Virus record (IMG/VR): IMGVR_UViG_3300021591_000018
Coordinates: 1 to 64,000 of that record
Direction: 5' to 3' (one strand)
Length of the DNA stretch: 64,000 nucleotides
Source of the DNA: a virus
Shown here: positions 9,906 to 18,027 of the stretch, piece by piece
How positions within the stretch are numbered: the stretch's first letter is position 1
How the letters are laid out: every line of letters begins with the position of its first letter
Position numbers and translations under genes: made by a program
The notes under the pieces: generated by a model
Told to the model about the DNA's origin: nothing
The model's input: only the letters and a program-made list of their open reading frames with translations
Databases searched by the model: none

Positions 9906-10427
9906 ATGCCGCTTTCGTGGACACAGGACATCAGTTCCGGTGCATCTATTGACTCAGCTGACGTACAGGAAATCCGGGACAACATCGACGCTGTGATCGA
10001 CTGCAGTCCAGAGTGTAGTGCAGATTACATCTCAGTGGAGTCCGGATTCGATATTGGCGTCTACACTACCGAGGACTACAATGCATATACCACAGCATAC
10101 ACGAATGTAAAGTCCGGAGAGGACATCTCGGTGTTGACGGGATATGATGCCGATGTATATGTGGGCGAAAATACCTCCGAAGACAGTGGGAAAAACTCTT
10201 CAGTCGATACAGGTGACTTCGTGTCTGTTAAAACCAATTACGACTCCGGAGAAAATGTTGGTGATGATATCGGCTACGACTCCACCTACAAAGCGGGAGT
10301 GGACGGGGAGGATTACGGTGACTACAACTCATCCTACGATGGAGCCGTCGACTCCAGCGATTATGGGGATCACAACTCACCGTACAATATCACGGTCAAG
10401 TCTTCCCACAATTCAGGGGTGACATGA
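9906..10427 (+). CDS. Octapeptide-repeat acidic protein B
   Basis: 173 residues from the ATG at 9906 (AGGTGT upstream). Paralogue of the preceding gene: same N-terminal MPLSWTQDISSGASID block, then, after CSPEC, exactly seventeen 8-residue units to the C-terminus, such as SGFDIGVY, TTEDYNAY, SGEDISVL, TGYDADVY, STYKAGVD, SSYDGAVD, SPYNITVK. Position 1 is mostly Ser/Thr, 2 Gly/Ser/Thr, 4 Asp/Tyr/Asn, 7 often Val. The strict period suggests a solenoid or fibre. Its stop overlaps the start of the radical SAM gene, so the two are translationally coupled. Confidence 0.68.
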   Translation: MPLSWTQDISSGASIDSADVQEIRDNIDAVIDCSPECSADYISVESGFDIGVYTTEDYNAYTTAYTNVKSGEDISVLTGYDADVYVGENTSEDSGKNSSVDTGDFVSVKTNYDSGENVGDDIGYDSTYKAGVDGEDYGDYNSSYDGAVDSSDYGDHNSPYNITVKSSHNSGVT

Positions 10428-11701
10428 TGGAAGCGGCAGAGCTACTTACAACGGGCTGGTGTCCATTGAACTGTACGTATTGCTACATTCCGAAGAGCCG
10501 GATGATGATCCATCTTCACTCACGCATTCGAGGGTATCTTCAGTCCGGTGAATTCATCGAGGATCTTAAGCGTTTCTACGGTGGCAAGCTCCACTTCCTC
10601 GGGTTCTGGGGTACTGAGCCGCTCTTGACTCTCTCGGACATCAAGCCACATCTACCCGAGATAGTAGAGGCGTTTCCAAACCTCGAAGCAATCAGCTTCA
10701 GCACGTCGTTGCTGTACCGTCCACTGGAGATAGTCGACTTCGCTGCAGCTATGCCGAGGAAAATTCAGCTTCGAGTCCAGATAAGCGTTGACGGTCCAGC
10801 TTGGATTACAGACCGCAACCGACGTGTAGGAGCTGCTGAAGAGATTCCACGGAACTTCGAAACAGTATTGAGGGAACTCAATGCGACGTCGACGTGCCCA
10901 GTCGAGTTCCGGTGGAAGGTGACGCATTCGATCGAGAACATCCGAGGCTTCACGCCGGAAAGGGTGAGAGGGTTCATCGGTTACTTCAAAAGGCTAAACG
11001 CAACTTTCGACAGAGTTAACCGGAGACGAGATGTCACTCTGCGACGTGGGAGCTTCTGTCCAACCATAGTGGTTCCAGGGAAGTACACCGCAAATGATGG
11101 CAGGGCATTTGCCAGATATCTACGTCTCTTTCACGCTGAAAACTTCGACACTAGTTATACTTATCGACTCCGGAGGATCATAGACTTGTTTCCTGACATT
11201 GCGAAGACTCGGATGTTCACATGCAGTGGCGGCGACAGCAATGCCGGGGTCGGATTCGGGAAGTTGCACATCTGCCACAGAACGTTTTACTACGATTGCC
11301 CGGAGTACGTAGAGAGCATTGTGACTCAAGAGCGATACAAGAACTGGGATGTCAGTCACTTTGAGGAAGGAACTGTAGACTGGGTCGCAAGGTGGTTTAT
11401 CACTGATGATGTCCCTCGTTTCCGCTATGTTATGAGAGGTTACCACGACTTCTGGAGATTCAAGATCAGTTATACTGAGACTATGGTTCAGTTGCTTGCG
11501 AAAGTCGGCGAAGCGAATCCGAGGTATCTTTCTGACCCTGGATTTAGGCAACTCTTCGCCATCTTCGAAAACGTTGCGCTGAGTTGCCCGATGGAGAATC
11601 TTCTCAACACTGGGTCTATACACCTCCAGACTTTGAGCCTTATCCGCATGTTTGCGAATGGAGCTTTCGAGGAGTTGGTGGAGCGATGCAAGAGAAGATG
11701 A
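10424..11701 (+). CDS. Radical SAM enzyme (peptide-modifying type suspected)
   Basis: 425 residues; start ATG overlaps the upstream stop and follows GGGGTGA. The N-terminus carries the radical SAM cluster motif CPLNCTYC and then FWGTEPLL, equivalent to the GGEP SAM-binding motif. A C-terminal cysteine group (FTCSGG, HICHR, YYDCP) could bind an auxiliary cluster. Such enzymes with auxiliary cysteines usually modify ribosomally made peptides. The gene sits directly after two repeat proteins, which makes these the natural candidate substrates; that link is inference. Not a NrdG activase by length and layout. Confidence 0.8.
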   Translation: MMEAAELLTTGWCPLNCTYCYIPKSRMMIHLHSRIRGYLQSGEFIEDLKRFYGGKLHFLGFWGTEPLLTLSDIKPHLPEIVEAFPNLEAISFSTSLLYRPLEIVDFAAAMPRKIQLRVQISVDGPAWITDRNRRVGAAEEIPRNFETVLRELNATSTCPVEFRWKVTHSIENIRGFTPERVRGFIGYFKRLNATFDRVNRRRDVTLRRGSFCPTIVVPGKYTANDGRAFARYLRLFHAENFDTSYTYRLRRIIDLFPDIAKTRMFTCSGGDSNAGVGFGKLHICHRTFYYDCPEYVESIVTQERYKNWDVSHFEEGTVDWVARWFITDDVPRFRYVMRGYHDFWRFKISYTETMVQLLAKVGEANPRYLSDPGFRQLFAIFENVALSCPMENLLNTGSIHLQTLSLIRMFANGAFEELVERCKRR

Positions 11702-12912
11702 TCGAGTACATCCTCGAGAGGACATTCTACAAGACCTGGAGAAACGGCGAAGGGTTATTCAGTAAGCTCGAGCTCTTCGTGAATCCGTATTGTAACCTCC
11801 GATGTAAGTACTGTTATCTGCAACGTTACAGTGAAGGGCTGTACCCACCAGAAGCGAGGAAACCACCGAGAGAGATACTGTCCAATGGACTGAGAGTCCT
11901 TCGATGGTTGAAAGCGAATGACTTCCGCCCTGAGATCGAGATTTTCAGTGGAGAGCCCTTGATTCAGCCAGCCTGCATCGAACTGATGGTTCGAGCTTCT
12001 GAAGTTGCGAAACAGGTAGTTGTGCCAACGAACTACACCTTCCTGCTCTCCGAGAGGCTTACGCGTTTGGTGGAGTCTACACTTCGCCCGAACATCGTGC
12101 TCTCCGCAAGCTTCGACGGTAAGTACTGCGAGCACGCAAGGCCATTCAAACACGGACCCGAACTCCGGGACGATGTCTACTACGACAAATGTTTCCAGTT
12201 CAACGCAAAACATCGCTTTGGTTTTCACCCGATGGTCGCTCCGCAGAACATCGAAAACTGGACTGAGAACTTCCTCTGGTTCCAGGAGAACTTTAAGAAA
12301 TTCGGAATCCCATGGACGAATTTGTACTTGCTCGAAGTCCGAAACCCTGAATGGACAAAGTCTCAGCTTCGCCACCTCGATGAGTTCCTCCGGTTTCTTG
12401 TACGTTGGAGTTGGAAGAAGTGTCAGTCCAGTAACAGGCTGTTCCGTGAGTTCCTTTTCAAAGGACGCGGCTTCAATATTCTCAGTAGTCCCTTCGTTAC
12501 CATTGGACGTGGGATTGGGTGCTCAATTCAATCCACGCTGACAATTCGCCTAGGTGATCTTGCAATAGTCCCATGTCATCGAACTGCATATAAGCCTTTC
12601 ATCCTTGGGTACTTCAGAGATGGGATCGAAATCACAAATCCGGAGCTCTTCGTCGCAGTGTACAGTTTCGATCGCAGATCGCTACCTTATTGCGAGCAAT
12701 GTGATATTCGTGAACTCTGTAGTGGAGGATGTCTAGGAGCACAGCTGGAAAGCCTCGGAGATATGTTCACTCCACATCCGAATGTCTGTTTACTTGAGCA
12801 TATCAAGATTAATGCAATTCTTTCAGAACTTAATGAGATAGGAGTTCTCTCGTACCTAACTAAGTTTATTCGAACCGAGAAGCAAAAAGCGATCGAGGGG
12901 TGGATAAAGTGA
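11686..12912 (+). CDS. Radical SAM/SPASM-type enzyme
   Basis: 408 residues from the ATG at 11686, chosen for the GGTGG site upstream; it overlaps the previous gene by 16 bases. Cluster motif CNLRCKYC near residue 30, then IFSGEPL. The C-terminus has CEQCDIRELCSGGCLG and a later Cys, the SPASM auxiliary-cluster signature of anaerobic sulfatase/peptide maturases. Weakly similar in plan to the preceding radical SAM gene. Together they may act on the octapeptide-repeat proteins, perhaps as core plus partner enzyme. Substrate unproven. Confidence 0.82.
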   Translation: MQEKMIEYILERTFYKTWRNGEGLFSKLELFVNPYCNLRCKYCYLQRYSEGLYPPEARKPPREILSNGLRVLRWLKANDFRPEIEIFSGEPLIQPACIELMVRASEVAKQVVVPTNYTFLLSERLTRLVESTLRPNIVLSASFDGKYCEHARPFKHGPELRDDVYYDKCFQFNAKHRFGFHPMVAPQNIENWTENFLWFQENFKKFGIPWTNLYLLEVRNPEWTKSQLRHLDEFLRFLVRWSWKKCQSSNRLFREFLFKGRGFNILSSPFVTIGRGIGCSIQSTLTIRLGDLAIVPCHRTAYKPFILGYFRDGIEITNPELFVAVYSFDRRSLPYCEQCDIRELCSGGCLGAQLESLGDMFTPHPNVCLLEHIKINAILSELNEIGVLSYLTKFIRTEKQKAIEGWIK

Positions 12913-13403
12913 GTTTTGAAGAGACGAAAGCAGTTCTCGAACGCGAACTTCGTTCTGAGCGATTGAAAGTCTATTTTGGCAAGAGAGTGCTGGACGACAT
13001 CCATCGACTTGTCTCTCTGATGCTGCGCGACGTTACAAACCTGATGGCTGACAAGCAGGTCTCAGTAGATGATAAAACGATCGAAGACCTTAACAGAGTT
13101 TTGGACGCGATGATCGACGTCGTTTCAATCATACCTCTGGATGAGAGGGTCACAGACTTTTGTCAGAATTTCGCTCGTCTAGCATATAACTGGAACCAAA
13201 ATCTACGACGAGATCGCTCAATCGAGAGAAAAACAAGGGTTCTCGATAGACTGCTACGTCAGCACTTGACGATCGTCGAAGCAACGAATGTCTTAAGGAG
13301 GCTTACTCGGCGGCTTGAGAGGTTCCTCGACTACTCTCCACCTGCCTTTCGTCTTGCACGACACTTTCTTGAGAGCGTCTTTGAAGAGCAGCAACCTCCC
13401 TGA
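12909..13403 (+). CDS. Helical protein of unknown function
   Basis: 164 residues; the GTG at 12909 overlaps the previous stop as GTGA, with GAGGGG upstream. Almost entirely predicted helix with charged heptad-like stretches (ERELRSERL, LRRLTRRLERFL). Last gene of the rightward tail cluster. Its 3' end overlaps the convergent leftward gene by 101 bases. No family recognised; a structural or scaffold role in tail assembly is possible but not shown. Confidence 0.5.
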   Translation: MSFEETKAVLERELRSERLKVYFGKRVLDDIHRLVSLMLRDVTNLMADKQVSVDDKTIEDLNRVLDAMIDVVSIIPLDERVTDFCQNFARLAYNWNQNLRRDRSIERKTRVLDRLLRQHLTIVEATNVLRRLTRRLERFLDYSPPAFRLARHFLESVFEEQQPP

Positions 13404-13509
13404 TCAATTCGTCTAGTGCCTCACCGACATCTACTGCCATCGCCATGAGCATCTGCCATCGACGCTGAAGTCGAGCTGCCTTCTGAATCAGACTCTGAAG
13501 CTCACTCAT
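13303..13509 (-). CDS. Small coiled-coil protein
   Basis: 68 residues, start ATG preceded by AAGGAGGAAGAGCA, a strong ribosome site. Mostly helical (LIQKAARLQRRWQML, VGEALDELIREVAALQRR). The 3' third lies antisense to the end of the rightward gene. It follows the small membrane protein gene with overlap, so the two may be a lysis or membrane pair. Function unknown. Confidence 0.55.
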   Translation of the reverse strand: MSELQSLIQKAARLQRRWQMLMAMAVDVGEALDELIREVAALQRRSQESVVQDERQVESSRGTSQAAE

Positions 13510-13669
13510 TGCTCTTCCTCCTTAGAAGGTACCCTACAGCTGCTCCGAGAGAGAAATTTATCAAATTTGTATTCCTAGTGTAAAAAGCGTACGCTACACT
13601 TGCTAAGATAACGACAGCAGCAACGACATTCGCTATCGTTGTCTTCGAGATAAGTTCACGGAAGCTCAT
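13502..13669 (-). CDS. Small membrane protein, holin-like candidate
   Basis: 55 residues, start ATG with AAGGTGAGACC upstream, stop overlapping the next gene's ATG. Two hydrophobic segments are visible: VVAAVVILASVAYAFY and FSLGAAVGYLL, followed by a basic RRK tail. Size and layout fit phage holins, and the position at the tail/early junction is suitable, but holins share no sequence signature. May equally be another small membrane protein. Confidence 0.5.
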   Translation of the reverse strand: MSFRELISKTTIANVVAAVVILASVAYAFYTRNTNLINFSLGAAVGYLLRRKSNE

Positions 13670-13962
13670 GGTCTCACCTTCCGTTTGCGTAACAGTTCGT
13701 CGAGTGTCTTCAGCTTCTGCTTCCTAGCTTCACGCTCTTGTTTGCGTTGCTGATCGGCCGCTAGCAACTTTATTCTCTCCTTGACTCTTGCCTTCGCCCA
13801 ATCGTCAAATGTTCCGTCGTCCAGCATGGACCTGAGGTCGTCTTCTTTTACGCTGACAGCAAAGCCGTCCCGTCCACCTTTCTCTTCGAAGAGTAGTGTC
13901 ACAGTGCCCTCTCCGACTTCATGTATTCGAATCTTGTACTCGTAGTCGTTGAACTCACTCAT
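13666..13962 (-). CDS. Hypothetical protein, beta N-terminus with basic helix
   Basis: 98 residues, ATGA overlap with the membrane gene downstream. N-terminal beta part (YKIRIHEVGEGTVTLLF) followed by a highly charged helix (QQRKQEREARKQKLKTL) likely to bind nucleic acid or form a coiled coil. No family recognised. Confidence 0.5.
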   Translation of the reverse strand: MSEFNDYEYKIRIHEVGEGTVTLLFEEKGGRDGFAVSVKEDDLRSMLDDGTFDDWAKARVKERIKLLAADQQRKQEREARKQKLKTLDELLRKRKVRP

Positions 13963-14488
13963 CTATTCTCACCTCCAACACCTCTAACCGAGAAGAAAGA
14001 AGGTCAGCAAAGTGGATGATAGCCGAGAGTAAGTCATTCGGATAGACGGATGACCTTGACCATCCTCCCATGTGACTTAAGATTGCTCGTGCAATGTAAG
14101 TTGGCAGAACGTAGCCGGTTTCCTCTTGGAACATCTGAAGTCCACTTACCTCGTGACTCGCCCAACGGAATGGGTTGTCCTCGAACTTACCGTCAACTTC
14201 GACGTAGTCCTGAAGTTTACCAACGTCATGGAGTAGAGCTGCCACAATGACGTTCTCCAAATCTATGTAACCTACGATATGTGCGATCTTGACTGCCAGT
14301 TCAACGACGTTCAACGTATGGTCAAGTAATCCTCCACGATAGTTACAGTGGTGATACAGACTCGCTGGATAGTTCTCGAATTCCCTACGATGTCGATCGA
14401 AGAACTTTTCTAGGGCTTCTCGGAGACGTCTGTTCCGTACCTTTTGAATCCATCGCCGCAACTCGTTCCAACGGTTCAACTGTCGCAC
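13955..14488 (-). CDS. HD-domain phosphohydrolase
   Basis: 177 residues from a GTG with AGGGGTG just upstream. HD superfamily residues are present in order: LDHTLNV, LLHDVGK, SHEVSG and ILSHMGG, the set seen in YhaM-type 3'-5' exonucleases and related metal phosphohydrolases. It would cleave nucleotides or RNA with divalent metal. Phage HD proteins often act in nucleotide metabolism or counter cyclic-nucleotide defence; no choice can be made here. Overlaps its neighbours on both sides. Confidence 0.75.
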   Translation of the reverse strand: MRQLNRWNELRRWIQKVRNRRLREALEKFFDRHRREFENYPASLYHHCNYRGGLLDHTLNVVELAVKIAHIVGYIDLENVIVAALLHDVGKLQDYVEVDGKFEDNPFRWASHEVSGLQMFQEETGYVLPTYIARAILSHMGGWSRSSVYPNDLLSAIIHFADLLSSRLEVLEVRIDE

Positions 14489-14778
14489 CCCTGTCGTACG
14501 TCTGTCGTACGATTGTCATATGATTTTCTTAAGATAATCTCCAAATGAGCACGTAATGTTCGAAAATCTGACAACGTAAGTAACACATATCCAACGTAAC
14601 AGATGATAAATCCATAGTAGCCATGATGAAGAAATGGAGTACCTAAAGTTCCACTCCAGATAGGACTACTGATGATACTGTGACTTGCAAGCTTCCATGC
14701 AAACTCGAAGTACTGCCAGAAAGCTGCCCAGAAACCAACGTTGAAGAGGACGTGCTTCCAGAGCCTCATAGTGATCAC
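14476..14778 (-). CDS. Small membrane protein
   Basis: About 100 residues; GTG at 14778 or ATG at 14769 are both possible. At least two hydrophobic segments (VLFNVGFWAAFWQYFEF and FIICYVGYVLLTL). Near its 3' end the + strand holds three near-copies of GTCGTACG/GTCATATG. Function unknown; could join the nearby holin-like gene in envelope functions. Confidence 0.5.
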   Translation of the reverse strand: MITMRLWKHVLFNVGFWAAFWQYFEFAWKLASHSIISSPIWSGTLGTPFLHHGYYGFIICYVGYVLLTLSDFRTLRAHLEIILRKSYDNRTTDVRQGCDS

Positions 14779-15066
14779 TCACAGAACTGGACTGTACTTC
14801 TCGACTTTTGCCAAGTAGACCTTGTACTCTTCAGGTAACAACTTGACCAACTTGTTATAGTAGTCCTCTGCTTCCTCTCTACTTGTGAAGACTCTGAACC
14901 AGTTGATCGTCGAGACCTCGTCCTTGATCTCAACTGCCACGATCCAGAGTCCAGGTACATCAACGTTTATAGTTATCTCGTATGGTGCTGTCGCATCATT
15001 GTTCACGACGATGTCAGTGTCGACTGCTGTCGAGTCACTTTGCTTCAGGTACGGTATGTTAGCCAA
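14779..15066 (-). CDS. Hypothetical protein
   Basis: 95 residues from a TTG that sits five bases after GAGGTGA; a GTG nine bases upstream is the alternative. Beta-rich first half (YEITINVDVPGLWIVAVEI) and a helical second half (SREEAEDYYNKLVKLLPEEYK). Soluble, acidic. No family recognised. Confidence 0.5.
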   Translation of the reverse strand: MANIPYLKQSDSTAVDTDIVVNNDATAPYEITINVDVPGLWIVAVEIKDEVSTINWFRVFTSREEAEDYYNKLVKLLPEEYKVYLAKVEKYSPVL

Positions 15067-15220
15067 CTCTCTCACCTCGCTTCCTTCGTATCAGCTCCTC
15101 GAGATCACGTCGACACTCGTTACAGCACTGTAGCAATAAACTAACAGCGAAATCGTTTGATACGTAGTCTCGCCATGACCAAATTACTCGTCCACAGATT
15201 GGGCAGACTCTCCACGGCAT
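15059..15220 (-). CDS. Small zinc-binding protein
   Basis: 53 residues, start ATG after a near-perfect GGAGGTGA. Cysteines CPICG near the start and CCNEC later suggest a treble-clef or zinc-ribbon site, ending in a basic tail (LIRRKRGERVG). One of many small Cys4 proteins in this genome; probably binds nucleic acid or protein. Confidence 0.6.
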   Translation of the reverse strand: MPWRVCPICGRVIWSWRDYVSNDFAVSLLLQCCNECRRDLEELIRRKRGERVG

Positions 15221-15274
15221 ACTTTCACCTCCCACCACTTCGGTTTCGCAACGAACAAGACGAACGACGGTCTC

Positions 15275-15931
15275 TCAACACATCGTAACATCAACAGATT
15301 CCCGATTTCTGTTACGACTTGAAACTTCCGATCGGGAAGGTCCCTTAGCTTTACAATAACTAATTTCGAGTTTGATCCATCCGATGTCCGTCTTGACGAG
15401 GAAGGCTGGCACTCCATCTTGAGCACGCTCAAGCATACGCTTTAATCGTTTACGACTAACTCTGAAGACTTTTGCTCCTTTAACATCGATGAAGAAACGT
15501 TGTCCGTCTTTTACTGCAACCAAATCGAACACATCAGACGGATTCGGTACAAGCGATACTTCAAACCCCAACCTGTGAAGAAATGCAAGTGCCTCAAGTT
15601 CGGTTTTCGTCCACGGTGTCTGTAGATTCCTCATATGCTTAAGTTTGTATCGACGTCTAAGAGAGGTAATCGACTCAACCGTAACACCGAAGAGATCCGC
15701 TATCTTTGCATAAGGGACACCATGTTTCATTAGGTGTTCAACTAGTTGAATCTCCGTCCTTGTCCATCGCTTACGGAACCGTATTCCGAGTGCACGGTAA
15801 TACTTTCGAACTGCAGACGGAGTGATTCTCAGTTCGTTTGCAATCTTACAGACGGTTGCACCTTCACGTAGACGTTGAACAACGTACTCAGCTCGTTTCC
15901 TACCGTACTCAGTCGTTGCTGTGATGGGCAA
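15275..15931 (-). CDS. HTH protein with PD-(D/E)XK nuclease-like domain
   Basis: 218 residues from a TTG with GGAGGA seven bases upstream. The N-terminal half has two helix-turn-helix units (VCKIANELRITPSAVRKYY and YAKIADLFGVTVESI). The C-terminal half matches an Hjc/restriction-like core: FLHRLGFEV, DVFDLVAVKDG, FFIDVKGAK, then GVPAFLVKTDIGWIKLEI. Catalytic candidates are D in DVFD and D-x-K. Likely a DNA endonuclease such as a Holliday-junction or homing-type enzyme. The 3' end overlaps another open frame that also looks protein-like (see findings). Confidence 0.6.
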   Translation of the reverse strand: MPITATTEYGRKRAEYVVQRLREGATVCKIANELRITPSAVRKYYRALGIRFRKRWTRTEIQLVEHLMKHGVPYAKIADLFGVTVESITSLRRRYKLKHMRNLQTPWTKTELEALAFLHRLGFEVSLVPNPSDVFDLVAVKDGQRFFIDVKGAKVFRVSRKRLKRMLERAQDGVPAFLVKTDIGWIKLEISYCKAKGPSRSEVSSRNRNRESVDVTMC

Positions 15932-15933
15932 AG

Positions 15934-16911
15934 CTAGTCCTCCGTTAGGACAACTACCTTACCTACACTTTCTATATTACTTGTCTTGCAGAAGATCGTG
16001 TGTGTTTCAGACCCAGCGAAGAGCAGTCCAAGGAAGATTGGCTTCGACGTGTCAGTAACAATCGCACTGCTGCTGTCACCTCCAGCTGAGAAGCCCCTCT
16101 TCTCGATAATAGCACAGTCCTCGAAGTGAACTACTCCTCGGCTGTATTGAATATCTCCAGACCACGTCGTCCCTATGACTGATCCTTCTCTCGTGTGGTT
16201 AGTAGTTCGTCCAAATTTTTGACAGACGTCCCCAATCATTGGGTCGCGCTTACCGTAAACCTTACCGATCTTATAGATTTCAGTCTTTACCTCAACGGTT
16301 GGCTGGATGATCGCTAAGTCGACTACGTTGTGTGGGTAACCAATCCACTCCCGAATCTTGTTCCTTAGACCGAAGAAGCTCCTGAATGGGCAGTTGTAGG
16401 CTCCGAAGTTGATCGGGACGTAACGCTTCAGATAGCCTATCGCATCACGAGGGTTCTTTCCTCCATCGTACGGGCTAGGTTGAAGGTACGGATCTCCTAT
16501 CTTCGCTTTGTTCTCCTGTGCTCCACAGTGGTTGTTGCAGAGGATCACGAGCCTCTCATCCTCCTTGTCGATTGCAAACCATCCAAGCGTACACGCAGTA
16601 CCCTTGTAGTGTATAGCTGAGATTCCAGCTACGACTGGTCTGACTCTGCTTCGCCATCCCTCGGCTTGAAAGGAAAGAGGTCGGATCGGGCCTGTCTCGA
16701 CGACGTCGACAGGAATTCCCTCGAACTCCTCTGGGATGAGGTCGCGTTTACTGAGTGCCTCGACTGGCTCCTTCTTCGTTACGTAGACTCTCAGGACCTG
16801 CTCCTTTGGGTAGTACTTACCTCCTCTCTTTCTTGGGACGAGGCTCTTTTCGATGCTGTGGACGTTTTTCTTCTTCCTTACACATTTCCACAGACGGTCG
16901 TACACGCTCAT
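15934..16911 (-). CDS. Trypsin-like (S1-fold) serine protease
   Basis: 325 residues, ATG after GGAGTGATGAGAG. The catalytic triad can be read as H in ILCNNHC, D in NVVDLAIIQP and S in FSAGGDSSSAI, with KFGRTT between; this is the chymotrypsin-fold order. A ~90-residue basic N-terminal extension precedes it. No signal peptide. It could process virion or host proteins, but it lies in the replication arm rather than next to capsid genes, so a head maturation role is not supported by position. Confidence 0.75.
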   Translation of the reverse strand: MSVYDRLWKCVRKKKNVHSIEKSLVPRKRGGKYYPKEQVLRVYVTKKEPVEALSKRDLIPEEFEGIPVDVVETGPIRPLSFQAEGWRSRVRPVVAGISAIHYKGTACTLGWFAIDKEDERLVILCNNHCGAQENKAKIGDPYLQPSPYDGGKNPRDAIGYLKRYVPINFGAYNCPFRSFFGLRNKIREWIGYPHNVVDLAIIQPTVEVKTEIYKIGKVYGKRDPMIGDVCQKFGRTTNHTREGSVIGTTWSGDIQYSRGVVHFEDCAIIEKRGFSAGGDSSSAIVTDTSKPIFLGLLFAGSETHTIFCKTSNIESVGKVVVLTED

Positions 16912-17440
16912 CTCTCATCACTCCGAGTGCTTCAAGTAAACACTCATACCGGTTAATGCCCTTTCGAATGTACGACAATGCAAGTTCGTAGTCAGCTGGG
17001 AAGACAAGTGCGTCTGTCAACTTATTCAAAGCTGTATTGTAGAGATAGATCGCACAGTTCTCAACTTCGGCTAGATAGGCGTAGATCTGTGTCTGGATCG
17101 TTGCGTAGTCGATACAGTAAGTTCGTTCCTCCTCTGTACGGTACGTCTTGAGGTCACCAACAACGTCCTCCTTCAGTAAGTCAGGAATGCCGATGATCTT
17201 CCAGTTGTCAACTATCTTCGAAACCGACACACGATTCGTAAAACCGAGTTCCTCGTGGATACGCTTTCCAAGTCCTGATCCACGCATCTGACGTGGGAAC
17301 AGCACCTTGAGCGGGTCAAGTAACAGCACGACGATTTTCGTTACGCCAAGTGTACCTTTAATCGAGGTACTCCGTTGGATCGATGACTCCAGCTTCTCGG
17401 AAGGCTCGTTTCCGTTCTCGACATGAACTACAGACACCAC
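16817..17440 (-). CDS. Cas4/RecB-like PD-(D/E)XK nuclease
   Basis: Core motifs: GLGKRIHEELG (His), IIGIPDLL (Asp), VVGDLKTYRT (D-x-K) and IQTQIYAYLAE (Gln), the RecB/Cas4 nuclease pattern. No four-cysteine cluster is evident. The start is uncertain: a GTG at 17440 follows a perfect GGAGGTGA but overlaps queC by 83 bases; the next in-frame start is the GTG at 17329. The basic, Arg/Lys-rich C-terminus overlaps the protease start. Likely a DNA end-processing nuclease in replication or recombination. Confidence 0.65.
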   Translation of the reverse strand: MVSVVHVENGNEPSEKLESSIQRSTSIKGTLGVTKIVVLLLDPLKVLFPRQMRGSGLGKRIHEELGFTNRVSVSKIVDNWKIIGIPDLLKEDVVGDLKTYRTEEERTYCIDYATIQTQIYAYLAEVENCAIYLYNTALNKLTDALVFPADYELALSYIRKGINRYECLLEALGVMRDERVRPSVEMCKEEEKRPQHRKEPRPKKERR

Positions 17441-18026
17441 AGTGCTTCTCACCTCCTTTGTAACAGCTCCATGTCAACTCGTATGGGACATCTAAATATG
17501 CACCTAGTCGCACAATGTCAGACTTGTACTTCGAGACGAATGGTACCAATACCTTGAAGTCCGGATCGTCGAGTGCCAACTTTAACGTCTGTTCTAATGC
17601 GTTTACGAATTCTGCACGACAGTCAGGATAAACGCCTCTGTCGCTGTAGTGTGCAGCATACGCTACTGCTTTGGCACCAATCGACTGTGCGATACCAGCA
17701 GCGATCGATAGTAAGATCATGTTGCGATTCGGTACGACTGTCACTGCCAACGTATCGTAGTGCTCAGCAGTCTCAGGAACTTCAGGTACGTTGATACTCG
17801 GTGTTGTTAGTGCAGAACGCAACCACTTTCCAAGCTCAGGTAACTCAACGTACAGCCAGTCGACACCTAACGAATGTGCGATCTTCCTTGCTGCATGAAC
17901 TTCCTTACTGTGTCTCTGGCCGTAGTTGATGGTCAGTGCGGTTACGTCGAAGTCCAATTCCTTCTTGAGGTAGTATAGCAACGTGCTGCTGTCAATCCCG
18001 CCAGACAGCAGCGAAATGACTTTCAA
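17358..18026 (-). CDS. queC: 7-cyano-7-deazaguanine (preQ0) synthase QueC
   Basis: 222 residues from a TTG just after the folE stop, with GGAGGCG upstream; the product then begins MKVISLLSGGIDSS, as usual for the family. PP-loop SGGIDS, INYGQRHSKE, VPNRNM, and the C-terminal zinc site CYKGGEKHCGVCSSC are all present. It converts 7-carboxy-7-deazaguanine to preQ0 using ATP and ammonia. Last step of a four-gene block with folE, queE and queD on the same strand, all overlapping or nearly so. Confidence 0.93.
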   Translation of the reverse strand: MKVISLLSGGIDSSTLLYYLKKELDFDVTALTINYGQRHSKEVHAARKIAHSLGVDWLYVELPELGKWLRSALTTPSINVPEVPETAEHYDTLAVTVVPNRNMILLSIAAGIAQSIGAKAVAYAAHYSDRGVYPDCRAEFVNALEQTLKLALDDPDFKVLVPFVSKYKSDIVRLGAYLDVPYELTWSCYKGGEKHCGVCSSCRERKRAFREAGVIDPTEYLD

Positions 18027-18027
18027 C

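Noticed and set aside
11120-12375. Long - strand frames of about 200 codons antisense to the radical SAM genes
   Set aside because: They mirror the codon structure of the + genes and lack starts with ribosome sites.
10424-12912. Radical SAM genes as NrdG activases
   Set aside because: Both are far too long, carry auxiliary-cluster cysteines, and are 23 kb from nrdD in a different operon.
14490-14521. Triple GTCGTACG/GTCATATG short repeat as an attachment site
   Set aside because: It lies within a coding frame and no integrase gene is present in the window.
16817-17452. Full-length frame from 17452 for the Cas4/RecB-like nuclease
   Set aside because: The first codons overlap queC coding sequence; the GTG at 17440 is better spaced from GGAGGTGA, though the start is still unsettled.
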